64,000 nt of DNA from Tupaia tana (Eukaryota > Chordata > Mammalia > Scandentia > Tupaiidae), in contig JAKSZU010000005.1 in assembly GCA_026018925.1 (NCBI GenBank), forward strand, positions 22,926,779 to 22,990,778, given 5' to 3'. Of this stretch, positions 53,343 to 64,000 are shown piece after piece. The first letter of the stretch is position 1. Each line of letters begins with the position of its first letter. The translations under genes were made by a program, and so were the position numbers. The notes under the pieces were generated by a model. It was not told the origin of the DNA, did no database searches, and saw nothing but the letters and a program-made list of their open reading frames with translations.

Positions 53343-53500
53343 ATTTATTTATTTATTTATTTTAATGTGACCAGAGAGGGACAGAGCGAGAGAAAGAGAG
53401 AGGGAAAGTGGGAAAGCAAGCCGCTAGGTCCGGGATTCAAACCACAGATAGCCATGTGGGAGTCCAGCACCCTTAATCAACATGTCACCTGCCAGCCCCC
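53343..53500 (-). mobile_element. tRNA-SINE, type B
   Basis: The (TTTA)n tail is followed by ATGTGACCAGAGAGGGACAG. The end is CACCTGCCAGCCCCC. ATGGTAGGCTT occurs again at 53501, giving three copies in all. Confidence 0.94.
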
Positions 53501-53544
53501 ATGGTAGGCTTTTAAGAGAAGGATTTAAGTTTTCATTTTGGCTT

Positions 53545-53985
53545 TATTAAAAGTCAGAGTCATTAAGGTATAATTTACATAGAGTGGAATTCTGCTTTTT
53601 CAAGGTATAGCATGGCTTGATGATTTTTGACAAACATGTGCAGCTGTGAACCATCAAGGTGTGCAATGTACCCATCACCCCAAAAGTTCTCTCATGTCTT
53701 TTTGTAGTCAGTTCCCTTCCCCATCCCGCTCTTAGCTGCTAAGATCTGACTTCTGTCTCTATAGTATTGCCTTTTCCTGAATGTCATACCGATGAAGTGA
53801 TACAATGTAGTCTGTTCACTTATCAGAGGGCATTTAAGATTCACTCACATTGTAGCAGGTACTGGTGTATTGGTGGTTTTCTTCCTTTTTATTGTTGAGT
53901 AGTATTCTGCTGTATGGATGTACCCCAATTTATTTATCCATTCACCATTTCTTTGAGTTAGGTTTCAAAGGATGAGTAGATTTAA
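53545..53985 (-). mobile_element. LINE-1 3' region (L1M-like)
   Basis: AAGGTATAATTTACATAGAG, CAATGTACCCATCACCCC, TTGAGTAGTATTCTGCTGTATGG and TTATTTATCCATTCACCATTTC are plus-strand landmarks of an antisense old L1 3' end. Confidence 0.8.
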
Positions 53986-54204
53986 ATGGTGGTGGTGGTG
54001 AAGGGGAAAGGGAAATTTGGAAGTAGAGTGGTGTAAGGTAGAGTAGAATGAGTCAGAGATCTTTCCCGGCTCTGGGAGGACTGGTAAGTCAGAGAGAAAG
54101 ATTCCTGGATGTGAGACTTTATATGCATTATTATTATTCACAAATCCAACTTAAGTCTTATATATATCCTTATATACCTACTTATTCAGAATTCTTTTTT
54201 ATTT

Positions 54205-54449
54205 CTTTCTTTTTTTAAGAGATTTTTGCTACAGGGTGTATGCACTTGCCAGAGAGACAGAAAATGAGAAATCACCCCCAGTAGGCTGACCATGCTGCAG
54301 TCCCTTCTCTGCCATTCTCCCCTCAGGATTTTGGGCATGCATGCACACGTGCCCAGAGTGAGTTTTAAGCCCCCGGGTCGGGGACTCAAACCATGGTAGA
54401 CTACATGGGAATCTAGCAATGTAACCATTACACCATCATCTGGTTCCTT
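54205..54449 (-). mobile_element. tRNA-SINE, type A, diverged
   Basis: TAAGAGATTTTTGCTACAGG starts it and ACACCATCATCTGGTTCC ends it. Confidence 0.9.
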
Positions 54450-54589
54450 TTTCTGAATTCTGAACTCATAATTCAGAATATTCATTAATCTGTCTGTTCC
54501 TCTCTCATCTCTTCATTCATCCATTTGTTCATTATTTACCCATCCATTCTTTCATCAGCTGTTTATATAATTTATTAATTTTTTTAATT

Positions 54590-54854
54590 AATTTTTTTTG
54601 GAGAGGTTTTCGCTATAGGGTGCGTGTGCTCGCCAGACAGAGAGAGAGAGAGACATAGAGACAGAAAGCGAGAAATCACCCCCCAGGGGGTATGGTCACG
54701 CCGCAATCCTTTCTCCTCCATTCTCCTCTCGGGATCTTGGGCACGCACGCACACGCGCCCGGCATGAGTGTTAAGCCACCGGGTCTGGGATGCGAACTGT
54801 GGTCGACTACATGGGAGTCCAGCGACATAGCCATTATGCTAACTGCTGGTTCCC
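54590..54854 (-). mobile_element. tRNA-SINE, type A2
   Basis: GGAGAGGTTTTCGCTATAGG starts it and CTAACTGCTGGTTCCC ends it. ATTTATTAATT and ATTTACTAATT flank it. Confidence 0.95.
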
Positions 54855-54950
54855 TGTAATTTACTAATTATTTAGCAACATTTGTTGAAGGTCTTTAACA
54901 TGGCAGGCCTTAAACTATGGTCAGGTTAAACACACTAAAAGTCATAATCT

Positions 54951-55862
<912 letters not shown>

Positions 55863-56179
55863 AAAAGTCATAATCTCTGCTCCCAAGAAGTTCTTAGGAG
55901 TCTGGTGACAGATTCAGCCAGAAAGTTGGCATTCACCAAGAACGTTACCGTGTTCTGCTTTGTGTCCTTGTTTACCTTCCGCGTGGTCCTCCAGGGCAGG
56001 AAGCTCACCTTGCTTTCTGTTTCAGTCTTGAATGGTGTCAGAGTTCAACAAGTACTGTTAATGGATGGAAAAGTGTTGAGCTGTGTTGTGAAATCCTTGG
56101 TTCTTTGGGTCCAGATCACTAAAATTAGAGATCTGTCCCTAGGTGCAAAATGAAACCGCAGTCACGAATGAAGTAGATA

Positions 56180-56226
56180 GAAAAGAAAGTTTAATAGAAA
56201 GAAAAGAAAGGAAAGAAAGGAAGTAC
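56180..56226 (+). repeat. (GAAAG)n-like purine tract
   Basis: Irregular GAAAG/GAAAA repeats within the LTR, complement of its C/T-rich region. Confidence 0.85.
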
Positions 56227-56530
56227 ACCCAAAAGGTTGTTGGGCGGGCGGGTTGCCAAGTGACAACTGTGCTTGATACTGGTCAACCGTTATTCCTTAT
56301 TACTAGAGGTCATGAATATTCATTAGTGGGCGGTCCCCCTTACGCTGTCTATGTTCTTCCTTTAAATTTGATTCCACACGTTCTCTCCTGCACCTGCGCA
56401 CCTTCCTCACAGGTAAAGTGAGGAATTTGATCACCTAACTATGTACGCCCAGTGCGAGTCAGGTTGCCTCAATTAGATTGCCCAATTAGTCTATTGTATT
56501 AATGACCAAAATGCTTGCGTGGGTCCTTTT

Positions 56531-56790
56531 TTTTTTTTTGGAGAGGTTTTTACTATAGGGCGCGTGCGCTTGCCAGACAGACAGAGAGAGACAGAGAGAT
56601 AGAAAGCAGGAAATCACCCCCCAGGGGGGTTGGCCACGCCGCAATCCCTTCTCCTCCATTCTCCTCTCGGGATCTTGGGCACGCACGCACACGCGCCCGG
56701 CGTGAGTTTAAGCCGCCGGGTCTGGGACTCGAACCGCGGTCGACTACGTGGGAGTCCAGCGACATAGCCATTACGCTAACTGCTGGTCCC
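56531..56790 (-). mobile_element. tRNA-SINE, type A1, near consensus
   Basis: GGAGAGGTTTTTACTATAGG starts it and CTAACTGCTGGTCCC ends it. The perfect duplication GCGTGGGTCCTTTT is at 56517-56530 and 56792-56805. Confidence 0.97.
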
Positions 56791-56962
56791 CGCGTGGGTC
56801 CTTTTGATAAAAGAAAATCTACGAACTATCCCTGTATGCTTCCCTCAAGCCTTAAGGAAGGAATATGGCCAGTTGCCTCACCCTCCTGGCACCTGAAGTT
56901 AAGTGAGCCTTTTGCTTTTCTCTTAGGGCTGCCCGCTCATGGCTAACTAACTGCCTACCACA

Positions 56963-57733
56963 GTACCAGACATAGTTTTGCGTTGAAGCCCTTTAGGTTA
57001 GTTTTGACCTTAGTGGGAGAAAAGAAACTTACTTGTATGGGTGTTGATGTTTCTGCCCTTGTGCGGGCCGACCCAGGAGGAATATCGGCCTTAGGAGGTT
57101 CCTGTGAGCAGACTGTTCTAAGTAGGGGTAGGGCTCAGGGGAAATCACAATGCGTCAGCTACATTTTCCTCCCCAAGTATTTGTGGTTGAGGAAATGGTT
57201 TGCAAAATGCCAGCAGGTGTACATCTATGTATGAATCAATAAAACCGTCAAGTGCCATTGCACAGAGGTGGGTGGGCAAGGCAGCCAGGCTGTCCCGGGT
57301 CCACGTCTGTACTGATGAGCCTATGCGACATGACGGTGCGGCAGGCTGGGTCCCCACCCTGGAGAACAGGAGCACTCCACACCGACCTTTCAGCCACGGG
57401 AGAAGCCTGTGATCGCAGTGAGCAGCACCCCAGAACGTGCCCGACGATCCTGTCAGGAGACAGTTCTCTTTCCCCATGCCTTTCTCTTGCACATCAACAC
57501 GTCCATCCGGGCCCACGTGGCCCCCTCTCTGTGAGGCACGTCGTGAATGATCAGCACTAGATGAGCTTTTCTGTCAGAACTACGGCCTCACTTTATACCA
57601 CGTTTTAGGTCACGGATACTTTTTTTTTTTAACCTTTTCAAAATTGTTTGCACACTTTCTGACACCTTTGTTTGACTTTCATTGCCTTGAGGAAAGAATT
57701 GGAGATTTCTTTTGTTTTGTACACCTGTACTGT
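56963..57733. other. Unassigned sequence
   Basis: GC-moderate with scattered CpG (57280-57560). I recognise no gene or repeat. The frames here lack domains. Confidence 0.45.
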
Positions 57734-58211
57734 TGTTGACGGGAAAAAAAATAACCAACTGTAAAATTAATAATTAATAATTAATGCGGTTTATTTCCAA
57801 GCCAACTGTGAGTGACCTAGGCCCGGAGAAGAGGTATACATGCCTTTTCTCGGGGTGATCGTGTACAGAGGTTCCTTTTATTTGTTTTTGAGATTGACAG
57901 ACAACATTTAGTGAAAAGATTTTCCATTGGTCTGGCCCAAAAAGGCGGGACATGTGGGGGGGTGCTTGTAGGTTATAGGTGGGTTCCACAATCCTTAGGT
58001 TGGTGATTGGAAGAGAAGATCTGTGTCTTAGTTAAAGAAAGGCTTAATCTACATCTCAAGGAAAAGGGAAGTTCTGTGTCTTGGGAAGAGATAAGCAAAA
58101 GAATCTACTGTAATGGGTTGAAATATACATCTCAAAGATACTATGCCAGGGACAGGATGTAGGAAGAATTCTGTTAATAGAAAATAAATAGTCTATTAAT
58201 TTTTGTGGGCA
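57734..58211 (-). mobile_element. ERV LTR, related to 49146-49633
   Basis: On the minus strand it starts TGCCCACAAAAATTAATAG, contains CTTCCTACATCCTGTCCCTG and GGGCCAGACCAATGGAAAAT, then AACAAATAAAAGGAACC and GGAAATAAACCGC, and ends GTCAACA. The plus-oriented relative lies 8 kb away. It looks like a solo LTR. Confidence 0.72.
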
Positions 58212-58591
58212 TTACTTCCCCAGTCCCCTTTTGAAAAGATTTTGGAAAAATAGGAAAAGTAGTCAGACTTCTGTCCACACTGTAATAGATGCTTAGCACA
58301 TATTTATTGACCACTTAACATAAAGTTGTGGGATTAATTCAGAGGAGCCCTGGTTTCTGCTTCTGGCAAACTAAGTTCGAAATCCCAAACACTGGTCAGG
58401 AGATCTTGCGAAAACTGTGGGATGTCTCAAGGACTCAGTCTACCAACCTATAAAAGAATATTCCCTCAGGATTGCTGAGAGGAACTAGACAATCTGTCAG
58501 TTGCTTAGTTTTTGATATTTATTCCTTAAATACTGTTTATCTTGTTTTGGTTGTCAAATAATGAAGCAAATGGTCAGTATAGCTGTCATCA
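58212..58591. other. Unassigned sequence
   Basis: I see nothing recognisable. Confidence 0.5.
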
Positions 58592-58608
58592 CCTTACAAG
58601 TGCATCTT

Positions 58609-58879
58609 TTTTTTTTTTTTTTTTTTTGAGAGGTTTTTCACTATAGGGCACGTGTGCTTGCCAGACAGACAGAGAGAGACATAGAGACAGAAAGCGAGAA
58701 ATCACCCCCCAGGGGGGATGGTCACGCCACAATCCCTTCTCCTCCATTCCCCTCTCGGGATCTTGGGCACGCACGCACACGCGCCCGGCGTGAGTTGTAA
58801 GCCACCGGGTCCGAGACGCGAACCGCGGTCGACTACGTGGGAGTCCAGGGACATAGCCATTACGCTAACTGCTGGTTCC
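58609..58879 (-). mobile_element. tRNA-SINE, type A3, near consensus
   Basis: The complement carries CGCGTCTCGGACCCGG and CTTACAACTCACG. The perfect 17-bp duplication CCTTACAAGTGCATCTT is at 58592 and 58880. Confidence 0.97.
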
Positions 58880-58896
58880 CCTTACAAGTGCATCTT

Positions 58897-59225
58897 AAAA
58901 ACATGTTGCAAAGATTCTGATGGCTGGTTTCCATTTTCTAGAGCTACTTTTTGGGCTGCAGATGGGCCAGGCTTGTCCTACCTGGTGTGATTAGACATGT
59001 TAGACATGATACCTCCCTATTCTGGCCTTTGGCAGGCTGAGAGTGAGGCGCAATCAGCTCAGGGGGACAGCTCATTAGAGGTTTGTGGTGATGCAGAAAA
59101 GGTGGACTCAGACAGGCATCAACCAAAATGCTGCTTTAGAATAATTACTTAAGCCATTATGTTTGCTTTGTGTAGTTTTTGTCATCTGTGTTTTATTTTT
59201 ACAGTAGAAAATAAAAGTCACAATT
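58897..59225. other. Unassigned sequence
   Basis: I see nothing recognisable. Confidence 0.5.
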
Positions 59226-59227
59226 GA

Positions 59228-59229
59228 AA

Positions 59230-59261
<32 letters not shown>

Positions 59262-59280
59262 AGAAGCAGCAGCAGCAGCA
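59228..59280 (+). repeat. (A)n(AAG)n(CAG)n compound microsatellite
   Basis: Poly(A), then about seven AAG units, then AGCAGCAGCAGCAGC. A CAG run of about five units. Confidence 0.95.
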
Positions 59281-60225
59281 AACCAAAACCAAGACAAGAG
59301 AGAAATCCAAGTTTGCCCAGTAGGCAGCAGGTTTAATCCAGGCTGTCCCTTGAGACTAAGGGGACACCCAATCAGAACGAGGAGATAAAGAAAAGAAGGG
59401 AGGTTTAAGAGACCAATTGGTGTCCAAGTTGATGACATAGGTCAGATCTAAGCTTGCCAGACCTATGAAGACACCAGGATACACTACCTTAAAAGATTTC
59501 TCTTTGGCATAAGGATTATTTTTAGCCAAAGGCAATTAAAAAACAGCAGACATGGAAAAAAAAAAAAGCTCTCTGTCTTCCTCCTATCTGGCTAAAAGCA
59601 GGACATATATTTTTATCAGGGAGTCTCCCTCTCTCATTTTAACAAGAGAAGAATAACTTAATTACCTGAGGTAACTCCAGCCTCTTATCAGCTCAGAGCA
59701 CTGAGAAGAATTTGCATGACAAACCTTACCACACAACCCTTATCTTCCATTATCTTTTGCATGTATTTACTTTCCCACAATTTCCCACCCCTGGAAGCCA
59801 TCTTTTTTCTTTAGTCTTGTCTGTTCCACAATTTATCACTGTTCGTTGACATGGTATATGAGCTCTCTGGTCTATGCGCTTCTTTGGTTGTTTATTTGTT
59901 AATACACAAAAGCCTCCATGCACATATAAATAAAATGTCAAAATAAAATTTGTACATCTTTCTTTTTTAAAAAAGAATTATTTATTTAATTTTATTTATT
60001 CATTTATTTTAATTTTACCAGAGAGAGACAGAGAGAGAGTGAGAGAGAAAGTGAGAAAGCAAGCTACCAGGTCTAGGACTCAAACCATGGTTGGCCACAT
60101 GGGAGTGTCCAGCACCCTGTACATCTTTCTTGCTGTTGATCAGTCTTTCGTCAGTTGAATTGGCAGGGCCCCAGCCTCTGAATCTAGGAGCATAGAGGAC
60201 AGTGTTTTCCCTCTTCTGCCTTTGT
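59281..60225 (+). mobile_element. ERV LTR (class I-like), left boundary uncertain
   Basis: A plausible LTR 3' part runs through CATGGTATATGAGCTCTCTG and CACATATAAATAAAATG (polyadenylation region, about 59925). After an inserted type B SINE, it continues CAGTCTTTCGTCAGTTGAAT, GGCAGGGCCCCAGCC and GAGGACAGTGTTTTCC. This order is typical of ERV1 LTR ends. The part left of about 59640 is unassigned and may or may not belong. Confidence 0.5.
59965..60116 (-). mobile_element. tRNA-SINE, type B, 5' truncated
   Basis: AAAAGAATTATTTATTTAATT begins the tail. The head stops at GGGAGTGTCCAGCACCC, so about 25 bases of the 5' end are absent. TGTACATCTTTCTT flanks it at 59951 and 60117, so truncation happened at insertion. 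Confidence 0.93.
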
Positions 60226-61147
60226 CAATTTTCTGACGACTCCTCATCTGTAGTGTGTCCACTCCAGAACCTGGTTACCAAAGCCAGAGATCGTATCTTC
60301 AGCCTGAAGGTTTCTATCTTATAGAAAAAGGCTTTGGTGCTCTGCTTGTCACCCTCACCTTCAGCTCGGAAGCCTCTGTTTTAGGTCTGCCACTAGGAAT
60401 GTACCTTGACCCCAGGCAGCCCGCAAACATGAAGATGCTTTGGGATGCATTATCATCTCCATGTTCTCCATCTTTGCTCTTATTAAGTCTATTTTGGGAC
60501 TAAAAATTTGATGCTTTAAGCACTGACTCTGAGCTGTGGGTGAAAATCTATCCCTGGCAAGACTGGATTTTCTTTCTGCAGTCAGACCAGGCATCTGTGA
60601 AGCAGGTTTACCCTGCACCAATATCGATCCCAGGGAGGACATTAAACACTTTACCTGTCCTATGCACTGGTGTCACTCCACTTGCACAATTCCAGTGAAA
60701 CCGAACACTTACATAAGATAAGTGAGACAATATTATTCACAGATAAACAGCAGGAGACAATTCCAGAAGCCTGGAATGCATGGCAAGCCACTTCCCCAAG
60801 GCTCAGGGAGGTGGCCGGGGTAGATGGAGTCTTTCTGCACATGTCTCACTTCACACCATAGCTGTGGGACCCTGAAACAGTGCTCTACCCTAGGTTTATG
60901 CTTGTGGAAGGACAGAATCCCTGGGGTGAAGTGTTGCAGAGCATCCTGTTGGAGGAAGACAGGAACAGAGTGAGGGCTATTTTGGCCTGTTCTTTCTGTC
61001 GTAGGACATTGCACTCCTAGCACAACGTATAGTTATACTCAAGAACTCTAAGTGAGAAATGGGGAAAGAACTGGGCCTTCCAGAGTAACAGGAACTTGTC
61101 TTGCAGCAACTTAGAAAAAAACTTGATTTTTCTTACAGGAACAGGGC
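60226..61147. other. Unassigned sequence
   Basis: I recognise no gene or repeat. Confidence 0.5.
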
Positions 61148-61165
61148 TTTAAAAAAAATTGCTGT

Positions 61166-61418
61166 GGGACCAGCAGTTAGTGTAATGGCTATGTCGCTGG
61201 ACTCCCACGTAGTCGACTGTGGTTCGAGTCCTGGACTCGGTGGCTTAAACTCACGCCGGGCGTGTGTGCGTGCGTGCCCAGGATCCCGAGAGGAGAATGG
61301 AGGAGAAGGGATCGTGGCGTGGCCATCCCCTCTGGGGGGTGATTTCTCACTTTCTATCTCTCTGTCTGTCTGGCGAGTGCACACGCTCTATAGTAAAAAC
61401 CTCTCCAAAAAAAAAAAA
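61166..61418 (+). mobile_element. tRNA-SINE, type A1, nested
   Basis: GGGACCAGCAGTTAGTGTAA opens it, with B box GGTTCGAGTCC. AATTGCTGT lies on both sides. Confidence 0.95.
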
Positions 61419-61531
61419 AAAATTGCTGTAAGGTGTGTATACTTGCCAGAGAGAGACAGAGAGAGAGGGGGAGAGAGAAAGCGTTCCACTGTGGGGGATG
61501 GCCACACTGCAATCTCTTCTCCTCTCAGGAA

Positions 61532-61781
61532 TTTTTTTTTTTTTTTTTTTTTTGGCCATAAGGTACATGTATGCACCAGAGAGACAGAGGGAAAGTGAGA
61601 AATCACCCCTCAGGGGGTATGTCCATGTTGTGATCTCTTTTGCATTCATTACCCTGTCAGGATTTTGAGCGTGCACGCATATGCACCCAACATGATTTTT
61701 AAGCTGCAGGGTCAAGGATTCAAACTGGGGTTGGGCAAGTGGGAGCCCAGAGCCTTAACCAGCATGCCATTTGCCAGCCCA
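61532..61781 (-). mobile_element. tRNA-SINE, type A, nested, diverged
   Basis: TTTGGCCATAAGGTACATG follows the T-run and GCCATTTGCCAGCCC ends it. TCTCCTCTCAGGA lies at both borders. Confidence 0.9.
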
Positions 61782-61929
61782 TCTCCTCTCAGGATTTTGA
61801 ATACACTCTCACACGCACCCAGTGTATTTTTCAAGCCAGTGGGTTTGAAACTCAAATTGCACTGTCAAACCATGTGGGACCCAGCTGCCCTAACCACCGC
61901 AACACTTGCTAGCTCTCTTACAGTATCTT

Positions 61930-62674
61930 ACGAAAACCCACTGAGTCACCAACCACAAATATCCTGATTTCTTTTTGTAAGGGTCCAGAGATCGGTCTAA
62001 CTGATGGAGACGCAGAAAAGACAATGACAATGCAGCTGCAAAAGAGGCTTTTATTCTTTTTCCAGCTAGCTGAGGTCCGAGTTTCTGCCCGTCGCAGTGG
62101 GCCTTAACAAGGACCCCGAGCCTAAGATAAAGGGATCTTTCATAGTTCAGGATTTTCCATAGAATGTAACACATACAAAGGAGGGGGCATGAGAAGCGAG
62201 TGTCCAGCTGTCACCACCTGCTCAGGTCTAGATAAGGGCTCTCAGTTAAGGGTCTGGATGACCTTGCCTCGGAGGCGCTGGGCCCTCCCGTTTTCCACCT
62301 ATCTGAGAGTTCCCAGACTCCTCGTTTTCGTCCTTGAGGCCCTAACAATGTGGGCTCCGTCCTTGAAGACTTAACAGTGTAGCAATTAAGCTAACTTGTC
62401 CCAGCATTCCCTAACATGGCGGTGATTAAGCTAACTTGGCCTAACATTTTATCAAGTCCTTAAACAGAAGCGTCTATTAACATGGGCCCCAAATCTCAAG
62501 ATGCACAAGTGCCTGCTTGCTCTACTGCCATTGAACTATGATTGCAACTTCCTAACCAGGCATGGGGCAGGAAGCTCCTCTGTTTCTCACCCACCTTGAC
62601 TCAGCCCGTGGTCCCACTTCGGGGCCAGCAACTTGCAATATCCCACTCTGGGAACCCATTTTTTTTCTCCATCA
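61930..62674 (-). mobile_element. ERV LTR with possible primer-binding segment
   Basis: The LTR (62674 to 61976 on the minus strand, about 700 bases) starts TGATGGAGAAAA. It holds a GGAAAAAGAATAAAAGCC polyadenylation signal (about 62055) and ends CTGGACCCTTACA. Just beyond it, GGTTGGTGACTCAGTGGG (about 61955-61938) could be a primer-binding site, but the internal region is cut off by the SINE at 61920. No retroviral reading frame remains. Confidence 0.65.
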
Positions 62675-62824
62675 GGAATCTTTCTTATATCCTTGATATT
62701 TTCTTTTATAACTAGTTGCTAGGCTTCCACGTGTACAGTTACCTGAGTGTCACCGTGGCAGGCCATTAGGTGCGTGAAGGGAGATCATGTACTCCCTCTG
62801 CCTCACTGCTGTGGCCCTATGCTT

Positions 62825-63099
62825 AGCATGTAGCTGTGGTGCAATAAACATTGAGAATGCCCTGTGCTAAACATCTTGGACGTACAAATTTGAATGAGAC
62901 TTGGCCCCTGACCTTGAGGAATTTAGGAGGTGAGGAAGATGTTTATAGAATTATTTCCAGTTCAGTGTGAAAAATTCTACCAAAAGCTATGGGTGAGCTT
63001 GAGAAGTGACAGAGAAGAGAAGACTCCATTTTGCCTAGGTTGAGGATGACCAAGAAAGACTTTATGAGAGAAAGCCAAGTTACTGATCATTAAGTGTTC
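62825..63099 (+). mobile_element. L2 LINE 3' fragment
   Basis: CCCTGTGCTAAACATCTTGG, CAAATTTGAATGAGACTTGG, CCCCTGACCTTGAGGAATTTA and CAGTGTGAAAAATTC are L2-type landmarks in order. Confidence 0.65.
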
Positions 63100-63357
63100 A
63101 CACTTAACTGAAGTAATAGATGTGCAAAGGTGACAGACATTATAAACCTCGGGCCTTGCATATATGCGTAAATATAGATAATAAGGTATTACCGGTATTG
63201 TTAGTCTTTACCTCTGCTTGAAAAATTTGCTGCAGTTTGCAGTTGTGATCACCAAATGGCCATTTGTGGACAGTCCAAGACATAATCCCAGAAGACCAGA
63301 CTGATGTTTTCAATCGCCATGTTTAACCAGCTCCCCATGGCCATCTAGTAGGAGAGT
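63100..63357. other. Unassigned sequence
   Basis: I see nothing recognisable. Confidence 0.45.
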
Positions 63358-63440
63358 TCTTCAAAACAATTCATGGAAAATGAGTACTGTGAAAAAACTA
63401 TGTATGGATTTCAAATTTCTTTTTGCATAAAAAATAAACA
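63358..63440 (-). mobile_element. Mariner-like MITE fragment
   Basis: TTCTTCAAAACAATTCATGG and GAAAAAACTATGTATGGATTTC match the reverse of the element at 13971-14088. A SINE insertion ends it. Confidence 0.5.
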
Positions 63441-63445
63441 CACAC

Positions 63446-63621
63446 TTTTTTTTTCTTTTTTAAGAGGAATTTTTGCTATAGGGCATGGCATGTGCACTCA
63501 CTAGAGAGACAGAAAGCGAGAAATAACCCACGCCCCCAAGGAGGAATGGCCATGCTGCAATCCTTTCTCCTCCATTCTCCTCTCGGACTTTGGGCACACA
63601 CACACATGTGCCTGGTGTGAG
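63446..63621 (-). mobile_element. tRNA-SINE, type A, head truncated
   Basis: TAAGAGGAATTTTTGCTATAG starts it. It breaks off at GTGCCTGGTGTGAG, where another SINE tail begins. Confidence 0.88.
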
Positions 63622-63838
63622 TTTTTTTTTGTTTTTGTTTTTTTGATTTTTTAATAGGAATTTAAAAAATATTAGTAATTTATTTAGTTCCATTTGTTAT
63701 TATTATTTTTAAATTTGATCAGAGAGAGATAGAGAGAGAAAGAGAAAGGGAGAAAGCAAGCCACCAGGTCCGGGATTTGAACCACATTTGGCCATGTGGG
63801 AATCCAGTGCCTTTAACCACCACACCACCTGCCGGCCC
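63622..63838 (-). mobile_element. tRNA-SINE, type B
   Basis: The T-rich tail is followed by TTTAAATTTGATCAGAGAGAG. The end is CACCTGCCGGCCCC. Confidence 0.9.
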
Positions 63839-63849
63839 CAGTAGGTATT

Positions 63850-64000
63850 TTTTAAATGCATTTCTTAATTTCAAGAAAAATTTTTATTTTTACTAGATTA
63901 AATTTTTTAAAAAGTTAAGAGAAATTTGCTTAAGACTTAAGCTAGGAAAAAGGTTAAGATTCAGTTCAAACAGTAGGTAGATGAACCTATCAACAGTTCA
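63850..64000 (-). mobile_element. LINE-1 inter-ORF region, runs off the window
   Basis: GAGAAATTTGCTTAAGACTTA and GATGAACCTATCAACAG match 15555-15575 and 15908-15925, that is, the spacer between L1 ORF2 and ORF1. Confidence 0.75.

Larger units (their letters stand above)
56149..56962 (-). mobile_element. ERV LTR (class I-like), split by a SINE
   Basis: The minus strand begins TGTGGTAGGCAGTTAGTTAG (56962) and includes GGGCAGCCCTAAGAG. It reaches a CTATTAAACTTTC polyadenylation-like region and ends near GACTGCGGTTTCA. A type A1 SINE interrupts it at 56531. TG...CA ends and base composition fit a gammaretrovirus-like LTR. The family is not assigned and no internal genes are adjacent. Confidence 0.55.
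61148..61920 (-). mobile_element. Old tRNA-SINE, type A, split by two others
   Basis: The tail at 61148-61165 continues at 61430 (AAGGTGTGTATACTTGCCAG), breaks at 61531, and resumes at 61782 (TCTCCTCTCAGGATTTTG). It ends CAACACTTGCTAGCTC. Confidence 0.85.

Overview
This is nuclear DNA of a placental mammal. The evidence is interspersed repeats: LINE-1 (L1), L2, MIR, MaLR-type LTRs, hAT/Tigger-like DNA transposons, processed ribosomal-protein retrocopies and one CpG island. The window is dominated by about 80 copies of a tRNA-derived SINE family. A single decayed 7SL-derived SINE (35570-35737), with no Alu or B1 swarm around it, points to Euarchontoglires. A tRNA-SINE-dominated genome with almost no 7SL SINEs would fit a colugo (Dermoptera). 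That species call is inference and was not checked against a repeat library.

SINE labels are mine. Type A (about 260-290 bp) has a tRNA-like head beginning GGGACCAGCAGTTAGCG, a body containing C6-T-G6, a TCTCTGTCTGTCTGGCGAG stretch and an end near CCCTATAGCAAAAACCTCTC plus poly(A). Type B (about 130-200 bp) has a similar head, lacks the central body and ends GGTCAAATTAAAATAAATAA. Type C is an older relative with a different body. Young type A copies fall into A1 (B box TTCGAGTCC, GGCTTAAACTC), A2 (start GGGAACCAG, B box TTCGCGTCC or TTCGTGTCC, GGCTTAAAACTC) and A3 (like A2 but GGCTTACAACTC).

Layout. 1-345: tandem L1 5'-end-like repeat. 350-5340: one minus-strand L1 ORF2 region broken by SINEs and by an RPL21 retrocopy. 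5345-6540: relic sequence and a plus-strand L1 piece. 6543-15250: SINE-rich spacer. 15258-15510: a very long pyrimidine microsatellite. 15545-16440: L1 ORF1 region. 17300-26095: SINEs, another minus-strand L1, two LTRs and a Tigger-like element. 26096-32816: a stretch free of young SINEs around a CpG island (26860-27660) that holds one plausible first coding exon (27345-27420, plus strand, strong splice donor). 32818-54935: repeats, including two L1 ORF1/5' regions, a MaLR LTR and an unidentified retrocopy relic. 54951-55862: an RPL6 retrocopy with a perfect target-site duplication. 56149-64000: several ERV LTRs, more SINEs, and the edge of another L1.

Only one real host gene start is supportable. 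I could not name it, and no second exon was found. If its intron runs to the window end, everything right of 27421 is intronic. No functional RNA gene, CRISPR array or operon is present. Long reading frames here are almost all shadows of SINEs or of GC-rich or simple sequence.
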